This document shows, in pieces, positions 34,209-42,917 of a stretch of DNA of 64,000 nt. The notes under the pieces were generated by a model, which saw nothing but the letters and a program-made list of their open reading frames with translations, had not been told where the DNA came from and did no database searches. The translations under genes were made by a program, and so were the position numbers. Location: the NCBI GenBank assembly GCA_044228435.1, contig JBGAUW010000010.1, positions 98,722 through 162,721 on the forward strand, given 5' to 3'. Source of the DNA: Bog-950 sp044228435. Lineage in GTDB: Bacteria; Bacteroidota; Bacteroidia; Chitinophagales; LD1. Each line of letters starts with the position of its first letter. Position 1 is the stretch's first letter.

Positions 34209-34999
34209 AAAATATAGTACGATTAATAATAGTTGCTTTAAGCGCAGCTGTGTTTAGCACAGCTTGCAGCGAGAAGATTGATATTAAAACAAAGAACAGC
34301 GACCCGCAAGTGGTTATAGAGGCCAACATAAGCGATCAACCAGGGCCGCATTATGTGCTGGTTACAAAGTCGGCTTTATTTACCGATAATAACACACTAA
34401 AAGGCGTGCCCTCGGCTGTGATAGTTATTAGTGATGATGCAGGCAACAGCGACACACTAACAGAGTTGTTTCCCGGCCTTTATCAAACCAATACTATACA
34501 GGGTGTTGTAGGCCGTAACTACCGCATACAGGCTACTGTTGAGGGAACAACCTACGAATCGTACAGCAAAATGGAACCACCGGTTGATATTGATAGTATA
34601 CTTGTTTACTATGAAACGGGCTTTGATGGCAAAACCGAATCAGAAGCTGAAATAGTTGTACGCGACCCTGCCGGAATAGCTAACTACTACCGTTTAGTAT
34701 CTTACAAGCATAACCAGGTAAGTACAGGCTTTAATGTACAGCGCGACAGGCTGTGGGATGGCAAGTTACGCAACTTTAATGTGCCCGATGACGACGGACT
34801 TGTTACGGGCGACACGCTTAAAGTGGATTTATTAAGTATAAACGAACGGGCGTTCACTTACTTCGATCAGTTTAATGATAACCAGAATAACTTTGGTGCG
34901 CCTGCCGCACCCGCTAACCCCGATCCGGTATTTACCCCTGCAACCTTAGGTTACTTTAGCGCGCACTCTATTACTTCAAAAACTATTATTGTACCGTAG
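34205..34999 (+). CDS. DUF4249 lipoprotein
   Basis: 264 residues with a lipoprotein signal (VFSTACSEK; Cys21). The DUF4249 pattern is clear: V-V-I-E-A-N-I-S-D-Q-P-G-P-H-Y-V-L-V-T-K-S, the P-G-L-Y-Q-T strand, Y-R-I-Q-A-T-V-E-G-T-T-Y-E-S and the P-V-D-I-D-S-I turn. The function is unknown; it accompanies TonB-dependent receptors and may be a surface-exposed ligand-binding partner. The start codon overlaps the receptor stop in ATGA, so translation is coupled. Confidence 0.93.
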   Translation: MKNIVRLIIVALSAAVFSTACSEKIDIKTKNSDPQVVIEANISDQPGPHYVLVTKSALFTDNNTLKGVPSAVIVISDDAGNSDTLTELFPGLYQTNTIQGVVGRNYRIQATVEGTTYESYSKMEPPVDIDSILVYYETGFDGKTESEAEIVVRDPAGIANYYRLVSYKHNQVSTGFNVQRDRLWDGKLRNFNVPDDDGLVTGDTLKVDLLSINERAFTYFDQFNDNQNNFGAPAAPANPDPVFTPATLGYFSAHSITSKTIIVP

Positions 35000-35029
35000 T
35001 AAGTTAGTTTTAGTCAATAAAAACGATGC

Positions 35030-35052
35030 CATCCTGAGCGTAGTCGAAGGAT
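35030..35052. repeat. CATCCTGAGCG dispersed repeat
   Basis: CATCCTGAGCGTAGTCGAAG followed by GAT, with ATCCT/AGGAT ends. Sequences of this form are dispersed in many bacterial genomes. Here it sits between the stop of the DUF4249 gene and the stop of the convergent cytochrome-like gene. Confidence 0.6.
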
Positions 35053-35444
35053 TAAAACAGGCTTTTCTGTATTACCTGCACCGGGCCGGGGCATTCGTGC
35101 CGGTGGCAGTTAATGCAGCTGTTTAGCATAATATTAAAGGTAGTTCTTCGCTGCACCGAATCTTTGGTTTGCTGATATTCATTTAGCCGCTCAAAAAAAT
35201 CATCTATGTACATCAAATGTTCAGTGGATGGTTTTTGCCCATGCACCTTAGCACTTTTAAAAGCCTTTCTTTCTACCGGAAAAGCTAATGGTGGTTGATT
35301 ATCTTCAACCTGCTTTCTTTCAAGCCTTACATAATTCAGCATTTGCTTCATCATCTTCTCAAGCCCTTTAGCCTTATCGGCCGAAAAAGATGAGCTCACC
35401 ATCAGCACAGCCACCAATAAAAAAACAGCAATTACTTTATTCAT
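35052..35444 (-). CDS. Small secreted c-type heme protein (cytochrome c'-like)
   Basis: 130 residues. Signal peptide MNKVIAVFLLVAVLMVSSSFS, a helical body and a single C-terminal heme-attachment motif CINCH (Cys-Ile-Asn-Cys-His) at about residues 113-117. A CxxCH motif near the C-terminus of a short four-helix protein is the layout of cytochrome c' or b562-like proteins, which bind NO or carry electrons in the periplasm. No redox partner gene is adjacent. The heme motif is certain; the family is inferred. Confidence 0.8.
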   Translation of the reverse strand: MNKVIAVFLLVAVLMVSSSFSADKAKGLEKMMKQMLNYVRLERKQVEDNQPPLAFPVERKAFKSAKVHGQKPSTEHLMYIDDFFERLNEYQQTKDSVQRRTTFNIMLNSCINCHRHECPGPVQVIQKSLF

Positions 35445-35501
35445 AGTAAGACAATAATAAGTATTTCATTCTTTTAGCGTCTTCTGTAAATAACATAAAA
35501 A

Positions 35502-35527
35502 TGCCCTGCCGTATTTCCGGCAGGGCA
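35502..35527 (-). terminator. Rho-independent terminator
   Basis: TGCCCTGCCG (35502-35511) pairs perfectly with CGGCAGGGCA (35518-35527). Read on the minus strand the hairpin is followed by TTTTTATG, so it terminates the 35552-36493 gene. Confidence 0.88.
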
Positions 35528-35551
35528 AAGCGCACATCAATTCATTCTTTG

Positions 35552-36493
35552 CTACACCAACTTAACGGCACCGCGACCTACTACTTTTCCGCTTTGGTAA
35601 ACTTCAACTTTATAAGTACCCGGTTCCTGGATGTAACGGGTCCAATACATAGTTACTTTTCTGTTTTGTTGTGTATACTGTATATCAGCCTTTTTAGTAA
35701 ACTGCACGGGCTTATCGTTTTCAGCCGTTATTACACCCGAGCCTTGTTCTTTTACCGCAATGGTTTCACCCTTAGGGTTTATAATACGCACATACAGACT
35801 AACTTTTCCCGGGTCCAGCGCCTTATTCACACCGGTTTCAAAACTGATTTTTAAACTTTCAGCCGACTTAGCACGGCTCACCGATACTTCGTTACCCATA
35901 ATGTTTCTTTTTACGCCGGCTACATCTACTTTAGGTATGGTAAAATAAGAGGCCGTAGTAAGCTTATTGCTTAGCACTTCGGTTTTTTGTGCCAGCGCTG
36001 TCGAGGTTTCTTTTTCGCAGGTTAGCTCTGTTGCAAGCACCTCGTTATGAGCGGTTAGTTGTTTGTTCTCCTGCTCGTAACGCTCTACCTGTTTTTGCAA
36101 TTCAGCTATCGAGCTTTCGTATTTAGCAACCATAGTTTTTGCTTTATTAAGCGCTGCGCCGGTTAGTTCGTTATTTCTAAAAGCTTCATCCAGCTTTTGT
36201 TTTTCTTCTTCAATCATAGCCTGCTTCTCGGCAATAATCTTATCCATCTCTGCATTTTGGCCTCTCAACTGGCCAATCTCAAGGCTCGCAGCATCTAAGG
36301 ATGCAGTAATACCATGGTAATCTTTCTCCAGGTTCGAGTAATTTGTTTCTACTTCCTCTTTCTGCACTATCACTTCGTTCTTAGTCTGGTGCATGGTAAA
36401 TAAAGCTATTCCTGTGCCTACATTAAGCAAGGCTAAGATTACGATGGCCGCGATAAACTTTTTTTCGCGTGCAGGGGTTGGCGTGGTTTCCAT
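35552..36493 (-). CDS. Membrane-anchored coiled-coil protein, 313 aa
   Basis: 313 residues: a short cytosolic start (METTPTPAREKK), one membrane helix (FIAAIVILALLNVGTGIALF), a coiled coil over about residues 45-170 (rich in E, K, Q with heptad L/I/M), then a beta-rich domain (YFTIPKVDVAGVKRN, VSLYVRIINPKGETIAV, GTYKVEVYQSGKVVGRG). The C-terminal part looks like an extracellular or periplasmic sandwich domain. I know similar architectures only as uncharacterised Bacteroidota proteins. It is monocistronic with its own terminator. Confidence 0.85.
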   Translation of the reverse strand: METTPTPAREKKFIAAIVILALLNVGTGIALFTMHQTKNEVIVQKEEVETNYSNLEKDYHGITASLDAASLEIGQLRGQNAEMDKIIAEKQAMIEEEKQKLDEAFRNNELTGAALNKAKTMVAKYESSIAELQKQVERYEQENKQLTAHNEVLATELTCEKETSTALAQKTEVLSNKLTTASYFTIPKVDVAGVKRNIMGNEVSVSRAKSAESLKISFETGVNKALDPGKVSLYVRIINPKGETIAVKEQGSGVITAENDKPVQFTKKADIQYTQQNRKVTMYWTRYIQEPGTYKVEVYQSGKVVGRGAVKLV

Positions 36494-36666
36494 GATTGAT
36501 TTGTTTTTGATTTTTAAAAACGTATAGATTTTATCATGTATGTCTTGGTATGCAATTTTTGTTAACTACAAATCACTTGCAAGGCTTATGCCACGCTACG
36601 GGGCTAAGAAATATCTATTTTCATTCTGCCCTAAAAACATTATTTTCAAGGTAGTAAAGTGAACTT

Positions 36667-37146
36667 ATGCTGTGGTCTTTAAGAATACTTTTGTGGGGAA
36701 TAGTCTCAACATATGCACTTCATGCTTCGGCCCAAAGCGTTATTGTAGAAGGCGAACTGGTAAGCACCAATGGCCTGCCTATTATTTATAAAGATTACTG
36801 GGCCGAACTTCGCTCCGATGATTCAGTGCTCATTGAAAAACAGCGCGTAAACACAGCCGGCAATTTTATCTTTCAGTTAAAATTTTCGCACGACTATTTT
36901 TTATCGGTGCAAAATAAAAACGGGGTAGTTTACCGATTGCTGGTGCATAATAAAATGGAAGACGGACAAGTGCATTACCCGGTGAAAGTAGAGATACCCG
37001 CACGCCGAAAGGATAAAGATGTTTACGAGGTAACTTTTGATGCCCTCGGCAATAAATTGTATTTAAAAAATGGCCTGCCTATTAGCGAAATTACTTACCA
37101 GTTTGAAACCGGGCGGCGCGATAGCACCGAGATAATTAAAAAGTAA
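36667..37146 (+). CDS. Secreted hypothetical protein, 159 aa
   Basis: 159 residues with signal peptide (MLWSLRILLWGIVSTYALHASA). The mature part resembles a small beta-sandwich (VIVEGELVSTNGLPIIYKDYWAELRSDDSVLIEKQRVNTAGNFIFQLKF in strand order) of the carboxypeptidase regulatory-like or transthyretin-like type. I do not recognise a named family. It is convergent with the PP-loop ATPase gene. Confidence 0.75.
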   Translation: MLWSLRILLWGIVSTYALHASAQSVIVEGELVSTNGLPIIYKDYWAELRSDDSVLIEKQRVNTAGNFIFQLKFSHDYFLSVQNKNGVVYRLLVHNKMEDGQVHYPVKVEIPARRKDKDVYEVTFDALGNKLYLKNGLPISEITYQFETGRRDSTEIIKK

Positions 37147-37167
37147 ACTACCCTCCGCCTTACTTAC

Positions 37168-37878
37168 TTAGTTTAAAATTACCTCAGCAAACCAAAAGCC
37201 TTTGGTTTCATCCACCGGCCATTCGCTGTTTACCTTTATTTCGAGCGGCTTATATATTTTTTCGGTAACCGAAATATTTATTGGCTGCTTAAACAATGGA
37301 CCGGCAAAGCAAAGGGTATGAAATTCCCCATTTTCGCCACATACATCAACATTGGCCGGCAGGTTTTTTACAAACTCATCATCAATTGTTCTGCCCACGT
37401 GGCTTTCGTTCAGGTAGCCATCGTTTACGCAGCAGGTAACGGTTTTAAAACCAAGGTCCAAAAACTCATTCATTAAATCTCCGGTGTTCCGTTTCCACAA
37501 AGGGAATACCGCCTTAAGGCCTACTTTAGCCAGATTTTTTTCGCGGTACTGGCGCAAATCTTCTAAAAATATATCGCCGAATATTACGTGCGTAATACCT
37601 TCGGCCTTCGCCTTTAGCAAGGTCTCACTCATAGCATTTTCGTATTCCGCGTTATTGCCTTCGTATACAAACACTTTAAGCTGCGGTATACCTATAGCTG
37701 CCACTTGTGCATCCAACACCTCTTCGCGCACACCGTGCATAGATATACGGCGGTGGTTACCATTAATGGTAGTAAGCAAATAGCTTACTTCATACTCGCC
37801 CGCCTGTAATACCTTATACAAACACAGCGAAGAATCTTTTCCTCCGCTCCAGCAAAAAATAGCTCTCGGTTTTTCCAT
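37168..37878 (-). CDS. Dph6-type ATP pyrophosphatase (diphthine-ammonia ligase-like)
   Basis: 236 residues. The PP-loop SGGKDSSLCLYKVL starts at about residue 11, followed by the family motifs ISMHGVREEVLDAQV, HVIFGDIFLEDLRQYRE, DGYLNESHVGR and the C-terminal CGENGEFHTLCFAGPLF. These are diagnostic of the Dph6/DUF71 family. Eukaryotic members make diphthamide, which bacteria lack, so the bacterial substrate is different; B12-related or nucleotide roles have been suggested for relatives. It is cytosolic. Confidence 0.92.
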   Translation of the reverse strand: MEKPRAIFCWSGGKDSSLCLYKVLQAGEYEVSYLLTTINGNHRRISMHGVREEVLDAQVAAIGIPQLKVFVYEGNNAEYENAMSETLLKAKAEGITHVIFGDIFLEDLRQYREKNLAKVGLKAVFPLWKRNTGDLMNEFLDLGFKTVTCCVNDGYLNESHVGRTIDDEFVKNLPANVDVCGENGEFHTLCFAGPLFKQPINISVTEKIYKPLEIKVNSEWPVDETKGFWFAEVILN

Positions 37879-37952
37879 ACACCGGCAAGTTTAAATAAAT
37901 TGATTTATCGCTCTAAAATAATTCTATTACATTTCCCAAAAATTAACCCCAC

Positions 37953-38279
37953 ATGAAGTACTTTCTTATTTCCTCAGCCATTATTGCCAATATACTAACC
38001 AACGTAGGTTTTAACTTTTCTGCTATTTACGATAGCAACCCGGTTAAAAAATGGGGCTTTTTGTCCGTAGGGCTGGTGTTTGGGTTAATCAACTCAGTAC
38101 TGTTTACCGAAAGCCTTAAGCACATGTCGCTATCAACGGCCAGCGCTTCGTTCTTTTCTATAACCATTGTGGGCCTGTTTTTAGTAAGTCACTTTTATTT
38201 TAAAGAAGAAGTAACCTTGCTAAAAACAGCCGGTATTTTTGTAATTACCATTGGGGTAATTATGGTTTCGCTTAAGTAG
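37953..38279 (+). CDS. Small EamA/SMR-type transporter, 108 aa
   Basis: 108 residues with four predicted membrane helices. G-L-I-N-S-V-L-F-T-E-S-L-K-H and S-L-S-T-A-S-A-S-F-F-S-I-T-I-V-G-L-F resemble one half of an EamA (DMT superfamily) transporter, with A-G-I-F-V-I-T-I-G-V-I-M-V near the C-terminus. Proteins of this size act as dimers. The substrate is unknown. The gene overlaps the convergent epimerase gene by 8 bases. Confidence 0.85.
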   Translation: MKYFLISSAIIANILTNVGFNFSAIYDSNPVKKWGFLSVGLVFGLINSVLFTESLKHMSLSTASASFFSITIVGLFLVSHFYFKEEVTLLKTAGIFVITIGVIMVSLK

Positions 38280-39273
38280 CAGCCTGCTTTTTATACCATT
38301 CCACGGTTCTGCGTATTCCTTCTTCAAAGCTTACCTGCTGCCGGTAGCCAATTTCGCGCTGCGCCTTAGCCGGTGAAAACTGCAGGTGATGGGTAGAAGT
38401 ATTAACTATATAGGTGCTTATTAAAGGCATTTTTTTGCGCATAAATAAAAAGTGCACCGCATCCATTACAAACGCCACCGGCATAAATAAAAACGACGGC
38501 ACGCTGCTAAGTTTTGGCTGGATATTTAAAGCAGCGCTAAAACGTAAAAGCAAATCTTTAAACTGCAGGTAAGGCGGATCATAGTCGGCAATAATATATG
38601 TGTTGCCCGGTGCCTTGGGCGCAGTGCCCGCACACAGTAAGCCATAAGCCAGGTTACCGGCATACACATAACCCATGTGCCTGTCGCCTTTATTTACGTA
38701 ACCCATCAGGCGGCCCTGTGTTAACCGGTCCAGCATTTCTTTACTGCTCATGCGGTCGTTAGGGCCATAAATATTAAACCCCGGGCGGATAACTACTGTT
38801 TCTATTTTGCTCTTGTAAGCAGCCAACAATTCTTCGCACTTAATCTTACTGGCTATGTAAGGCCTTGTAAAAAGGCCCGGCTTTAGCAACGGTGTTTGCT
38901 CATCGGCACCGGTGTAATTGGCAAAGCCATGTACAACCAGCGAGCTCATAAACACAAAACGGCGCACTTTACTTTCTACAGCTGCGTGCAGTAAGTTTTC
39001 AGTGCCGTTATAATTTACATTAAACACATGGCTGCCCCATGCCAGCGAGGGCACTGCAGCCAAATGGAAAATCACTTCTACTCCATTCAATACGCCCGCA
39101 AGAGTATCGGGCCTGGTAATATCAGCGTATACAATATTGCATTCAATACCAGCGAGATTAGAAATATCGGTGCCGGCAAGCGCCATAGCATTTACAGTAT
39201 GGCCCTGTTCAGCTAACAGTTTACAAAGATTGCTGCCAATAAAACCATTGCCGCCGGTTACTAATACATTCAT
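38272..39273 (-). CDS. NAD-dependent epimerase/dehydratase (extended SDR)
   Basis: 333 residues with a Rossmann fold: VTGGNGFIGSNLCKLL (GxxGxxG) at the start, D in VYADITRPDTL, HLAAVPSLAWG and the catalytic YIASKIKCEE (YxxxK), followed by V-V-I-R-P-G-F-N-I-Y-G-P-N-D. A segment near residue 255-275 is hydrophobic (LFMPVAFVMDAVHFLFM), like the membrane-associated tail of 3-beta-hydroxysteroid-dehydrogenase-like members. It oxidises or epimerises a nucleotide sugar or hydroxylated lipid; which one cannot be said. The next gene upstream is a CPBP protease, 6 bases away, so they are probably one operon. Confidence 0.9.
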   Translation of the reverse strand: MNVLVTGGNGFIGSNLCKLLAEQGHTVNAMALAGTDISNLAGIECNIVYADITRPDTLAGVLNGVEVIFHLAAVPSLAWGSHVFNVNYNGTENLLHAAVESKVRRFVFMSSLVVHGFANYTGADEQTPLLKPGLFTRPYIASKIKCEELLAAYKSKIETVVIRPGFNIYGPNDRMSSKEMLDRLTQGRLMGYVNKGDRHMGYVYAGNLAYGLLCAGTAPKAPGNTYIIADYDPPYLQFKDLLLRFSAALNIQPKLSSVPSFLFMPVAFVMDAVHFLFMRKKMPLISTYIVNTSTHHLQFSPAKAQREIGYRQQVSFEEGIRRTVEWYKKQAAT

Positions 39274-39279
39274 TATTTT

Positions 39280-40038
39280 TTAAAAAAGTTTTTGTGGCAG
39301 TAAATGAAGCCAGTGAAGCGAAAACAAATCCAGAAAAAGATTCATTACATAGTGAATCACCATTACATACCAGATAGATTTATACCGAAACACTACATAG
39401 CCAAACACCGGCCCAAAAGCGGCAGCAGCTAAAATTTCGGAACCGGGCTTACCAATGTGGAATAAAGTGGTTAACACGGTTTGTATTAAAATAATTACCA
39501 CCAACTCTTTTGTGCCGGCATGCTCGCTTTTTAAACCAAACTGCAAATAGCCACGGTAAAAAATCTCGTAAGCCACAAAATAAAATACATAGCTAAGGTG
39601 GTAAGCAATAAAAACCAGCCAGCTGTTACCAATCAATTTACTTAAGGGATACTCCGCCGCAATTTCTGGCTGCTGCGAAGAGAAATAAGTAGAGGCAATT
39701 ACAAGCGGGTACACTATTGCGCAAACTAGTACTGCCTGTTTATTATAAATAAGCTTTAACCCGAACGATGAAAAATCGGCCTTTAAATAATAGCGGGTAA
39801 TTAGCCAGGGAACGAACCAAAAAAGCAACACCGTTACGGCAAACTGGTAGATGTATTGCCATAAATCGGCCCACGGGCCAGCGGTATTAAATAGCTGATG
39901 AAAAACAACCAAATCTTTACGGTAGCCACCCTTATTGGTATACCATAGCGCAACAAACCAGTAAACCAGGGTTATAATAACTGCCGACACCAAAACGGTT
40001 ACACGCCGCTTTTGCAAAGTTGTGGGTATAGTTTGCAC
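39280..40038 (-). CDS. CPBP family intramembrane protease
   Basis: About 252 residues from GTG 40038; the first start-like codon in the frame (TTG 40056) lies inside the palindrome upstream, and no ATG fits. It has about seven membrane helices. The CPBP motifs are visible as YEIFYRGYLQFG (motif 1; the usual first Glu of EExxxR is Tyr here), TTLFHIGKPGSEILAAAAFGPVFGYV (motif 2 His) and VIHYVMNLFLDLF (motif 3 H-x-x-x-N). Bacterial members process membrane peptides or prenylated proteins. Loss of one motif-1 Glu may affect activity. It diverges from the GH1 gene across a 35-bp region that contains a large palindrome. Confidence 0.85.
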   Translation of the reverse strand: MQTIPTTLQKRRVTVLVSAVIITLVYWFVALWYTNKGGYRKDLVVFHQLFNTAGPWADLWQYIYQFAVTVLLFWFVPWLITRYYLKADFSSFGLKLIYNKQAVLVCAIVYPLVIASTYFSSQQPEIAAEYPLSKLIGNSWLVFIAYHLSYVFYFVAYEIFYRGYLQFGLKSEHAGTKELVVIILIQTVLTTLFHIGKPGSEILAAAAFGPVFGYVVFRYKSIWYVMVIHYVMNLFLDLFSLHWLHLLPQKLF

Positions 40039-40045
40039 GCCATAA

Positions 40046-40072
40046 ATGTATTGCAATTATATTGCAATACAT
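40046..40072. promoter_or_regulatory. 12-bp perfect inverted repeat (ATTGCAAT sites) between divergent genes
   Basis: ATGTATTGCAAT (40046-40057) and ATTGCAATACAT (40061-40072) are perfect inverted copies around TAT. Each arm contains the self-palindromic octamer ATTGCAAT, the two octamers being 11 bases apart. It fills almost the whole gap between the CPBP and GH1 genes and ends 1 base before the GH1 ATG. A dimeric regulator binding both sites is the obvious reading. Confidence 0.75.
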
Positions 40073-40073
40073 T

Positions 40074-41507
40074 ATGACAAGAGAGGAATATATTAAAACC
40101 CTGGCCGCACTTTCCGCCGGGAGCCTTTTACCCAAAAATTTATTGGCCAACCTGCTACAAGGCGATTTAAAACGCAGCGACTTTGGTAAAGATTTTATTT
40201 GGGGTGTGGCCACAGCCAGCTACCAAATAGAGGGTGGTTGGAATGAAGATGGCAAAGGCGAAAGCAATTGGGACCATTTTACCCATAAGCACAAAGGCAA
40301 AATTAAAACGCACGAAAACGGCGATATAGCCGATGATTATTACCACCGCTACGAAAGCGACCTGGAGTTAATGCACCGCATGAATATTCCTGCGCACCGG
40401 TTTTCGGTTGCCTGGTCGCGTATTTTGCCGCAGGGTACCGGCGCTATTAATCAAAAAGGGATAGACTTTTACAACCGGGTAATAGATAAATGCCTGAAAG
40501 AAAACATTGAACCCTGGCTAACCTGCTACCACTGGGATATGCCACAGGCGCTGGAAGAAAAGGGAGGTTGGACAAACCGCGAATCGATTAAATGGTTTGA
40601 AGAATATGTAGGCGTTATAACCAAAAGCTATGGCGACCGGGTTAAAAACTGGATGGTAATTAATGAGCCCCTTTCGTTCACACTGGCCGGCTATATGATG
40701 GGTATGCATGCACCGGGCAAAATTGGGTTTAAAAATTTTTACTCCTCTATACACCACGTTACCATGGCGCAGAGCGCCGGAGGGCGGGTAATACGCAACA
40801 ACGTAAAAAACGCCAACATAGGCACCACTTTCTCCTGCGCACCGGTGGCGGGTTATAAAAACAAACATGCCAATAACGAAGCCGCCAAACGGGTAGATGT
40901 GATTGCCAACCGCTTATTTATTGAGCCCGTGTTAGGCATGGGCTACCCGGTAAAAGATTTACCTGCGCTTAAGCATGTAGTTAAATACATGAAGGAGGAC
41001 GATGCCGAAAAAATAAAATTCGATTTCGATTTTATAGGCATACAAAACTATACCCGGCTGGTGGCTAAAAACTTTGGGCTGTTACCTATTGTACATGCGT
41101 TGCAGATAAAGCCCTCTAAACTAACCAACGAACCCCTTACCGAGATGGGGTGGGAAATTTACCCCGAAGGTATGTATGATATTATAAAGCAATTTGCGGC
41201 TTACCCGGGTGTAAAAAAGATGATAATAACTGAAAATGGTGCAGCAGAAAAAGACCAGTGGGTAAACGGCGAAATAAACGACACCCTAAGATTAAAATAC
41301 ATACAGGATTATTTGAAACAGGTATTACGCGCCAAACGCGAAGGCATCGATATAGGCGGTTATTTTGTCTGGAGTTTTCTGGACAACTTTGAGTGGGCCG
41401 AAGGCTACCGCCCACGACTGGGCATTGTGGGCGTTGACTATAAAACCCAGCTAAGAGTTATAAAAGCGAGCGGCAAATGGTATAGCGATTTTTTAAAAGG
41501 CAAATGA
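40074..41507 (+). CDS. GH1 beta-glucosidase-like glycoside hydrolase
   Basis: 477 residues from ATG 40074 (an in-frame TTG at 40062 is inside the palindrome). The N-terminus (REEYIKTLAALSAGSLLP) resembles a Tat signal without the twin arginine, so export is possible. The GH1 barrel starts with FGKDFIWGVATASYQIEGG; the acid/base is E198 in MVINEP and the nucleophile E387 in IITENGA. YFVWSFLDNFEWAEGYRPRLGIVGVDY closes the barrel. It hydrolyses beta-glucosides or related beta-glycosides. Regulation is probably through the palindrome directly in front of the gene. Confidence 0.95.
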   Translation: MTREEYIKTLAALSAGSLLPKNLLANLLQGDLKRSDFGKDFIWGVATASYQIEGGWNEDGKGESNWDHFTHKHKGKIKTHENGDIADDYYHRYESDLELMHRMNIPAHRFSVAWSRILPQGTGAINQKGIDFYNRVIDKCLKENIEPWLTCYHWDMPQALEEKGGWTNRESIKWFEEYVGVITKSYGDRVKNWMVINEPLSFTLAGYMMGMHAPGKIGFKNFYSSIHHVTMAQSAGGRVIRNNVKNANIGTTFSCAPVAGYKNKHANNEAAKRVDVIANRLFIEPVLGMGYPVKDLPALKHVVKYMKEDDAEKIKFDFDFIGIQNYTRLVAKNFGLLPIVHALQIKPSKLTNEPLTEMGWEIYPEGMYDIIKQFAAYPGVKKMIITENGAAEKDQWVNGEINDTLRLKYIQDYLKQVLRAKREGIDIGGYFVWSFLDNFEWAEGYRPRLGIVGVDYKTQLRVIKASGKWYSDFLKGK

Positions 41508-41553
41508 TAACAATCAGTCGGGCGAGATAACAGGGTGTGCCAACTTTGCATTC

Positions 41554-42222
41554 GTGAGACAGTTATTAACTTCCCTTTTAATCCTTTGCTCATTTATCGG
41601 CAATGCGCAAAAAACGGTATCTGATAGCATTAAACCAGATATCCATTTTACAGCAGATTGCAAACCTTTCTACAAAGGCTTTTTACTGCATAAACAACAA
41701 ACCAAATTTGGCCGCAAATTTTTAACAGGCAGTGCAGAAGCTATTGGGTATAATGCGGTGTGTATAGGTTTGCTTTTTGCTTTACCAGAGAGTTTAAGCA
41801 ATTGGAAAAAAATGGACACCAAAACAATAAACCGGCAATACAAATACTCTTTTACCCGCCCACCTGTAATTGATAGGGATGTTTGGTATATAAATTATTT
41901 GGGGCATCCTTACCAGGGCGCGTGCTATTACAACGCAGTGCGGTCGCAAGGTGCCAAATTTTGGCAGGCAGGGCTTTTTTGCATTGGCCATAGCCTTGTT
42001 TGGGAATATGTGCTTGAGGGTGGTATGGAACAGCCGAGCATACAGGATTTAGTGGTTACCCCCATTGCCGGTTCGCTACTTGGCGAACTGATTCACTTTA
42101 GCACCTTTAAAATGAGCCATAATGGATTTAAGTGGTACGAGAAGGCTTTTGTTTGTGTGTTCAATCCTATGTTCGCTATTAACAACGGTTTCAAACACCC
42201 TCAAAAACCTTGTGGCATCTAA
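41554..42222 (+). CDS. DUF3943-like hypothetical protein
   Basis: 222 residues starting at GTG 41554 with signal peptide MRQLLTSLLILCSFIGNAQ. The core matches the DUF3943 pattern: NYLGHPYQGACYYNAVRSQGAKFWQAG, SLVWEYVLEGGMEQPSIQDLVVTPIAGSLLGELIH. This family is predicted to be envelope-associated with several amphipathic or membrane segments; its function is unknown. A sterol-desaturase-like gene follows after 24 bases and may be co-transcribed. Confidence 0.8.
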   Translation: MRQLLTSLLILCSFIGNAQKTVSDSIKPDIHFTADCKPFYKGFLLHKQQTKFGRKFLTGSAEAIGYNAVCIGLLFALPESLSNWKKMDTKTINRQYKYSFTRPPVIDRDVWYINYLGHPYQGACYYNAVRSQGAKFWQAGLFCIGHSLVWEYVLEGGMEQPSIQDLVVTPIAGSLLGELIHFSTFKMSHNGFKWYEKAFVCVFNPMFAINNGFKHPQKPCGI

Positions 42223-42246
42223 TTCTGTTTGGTTTATTTTCACAAT

Positions 42247-42894
42247 ATGTCTACCACCCACAACTTTCGCGAGCGCTTCAGGCAAGAGAATATAGGGAGC
42301 ACCTACTCGGGTAAAATTCATTTCATCTTTATTACCCTTTGGTGCATTACAGGTATAAGCATTTGTGTTTTCTACTTACAGCAGCCCACCTTAAAACAAC
42401 TGCTCATTATCCCTATTACGTTTTTGTATACCAACCTGTTTGAATATATAGGCCATCGCTTCCCTATGCACCACCGCACCAAACCCTTACAAGCTGTTTT
42501 TAAACGCCACACACTACAGCATCATCATTTTTTTACCGATGCCGAAATGGAATGCGATAGCCTGAACGATTTTAAAATTATTCTCTTCCCTCCTGTTCTG
42601 CTTATTTTCTTCTCCCTGTTTTTTGTGCTGCCGGTGTTTGCTCTCATCTATCACTTTTTTTCGCTTAATGCAGCTTTGCTTTATGTAGCTACCACGCTGG
42701 TTTATTACCTTAACTACGAATGGCTACACCTTGCTTACCATCTACCGGCCGGGCATTGGGCGTATAACCTACCAGGGTTAAAAACGCTAAGACGGCTACA
42801 CCATCAACACCATAATCTGAAAGAGATGGACAAATACAATTTCAACATCTCTTATCCTGTTTTCGATTTAATTTTTCGCACCCTTAAACGGTAG
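42247..42894 (+). CDS. Sterol desaturase / fatty acid hydroxylase family protein
   Basis: 215 residues from ATG 42247. Four membrane helices carry the histidine boxes of the family: GHRFPMHH, HTLQHHHFF, WLHLAYHLP and LRRLHHQHHN, which bind a di-iron centre. The enzyme would hydroxylate or desaturate a lipid using O2 at the membrane. The substrate is not predictable; in Bacteroidota such enzymes act on fatty acids, sphingolipids or carotenoids. Between it and GH92 only 23 bases remain. Confidence 0.92.
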   Translation: MSTTHNFRERFRQENIGSTYSGKIHFIFITLWCITGISICVFYLQQPTLKQLLIIPITFLYTNLFEYIGHRFPMHHRTKPLQAVFKRHTLQHHHFFTDAEMECDSLNDFKIILFPPVLLIFFSLFFVLPVFALIYHFFSLNAALLYVATTLVYYLNYEWLHLAYHLPAGHWAYNLPGLKTLRRLHHQHHNLKEMDKYNFNISYPVFDLIFRTLKR

Positions 42895-42917
42895 CGTTTT
42901 TTACTTTTACGCTACCA

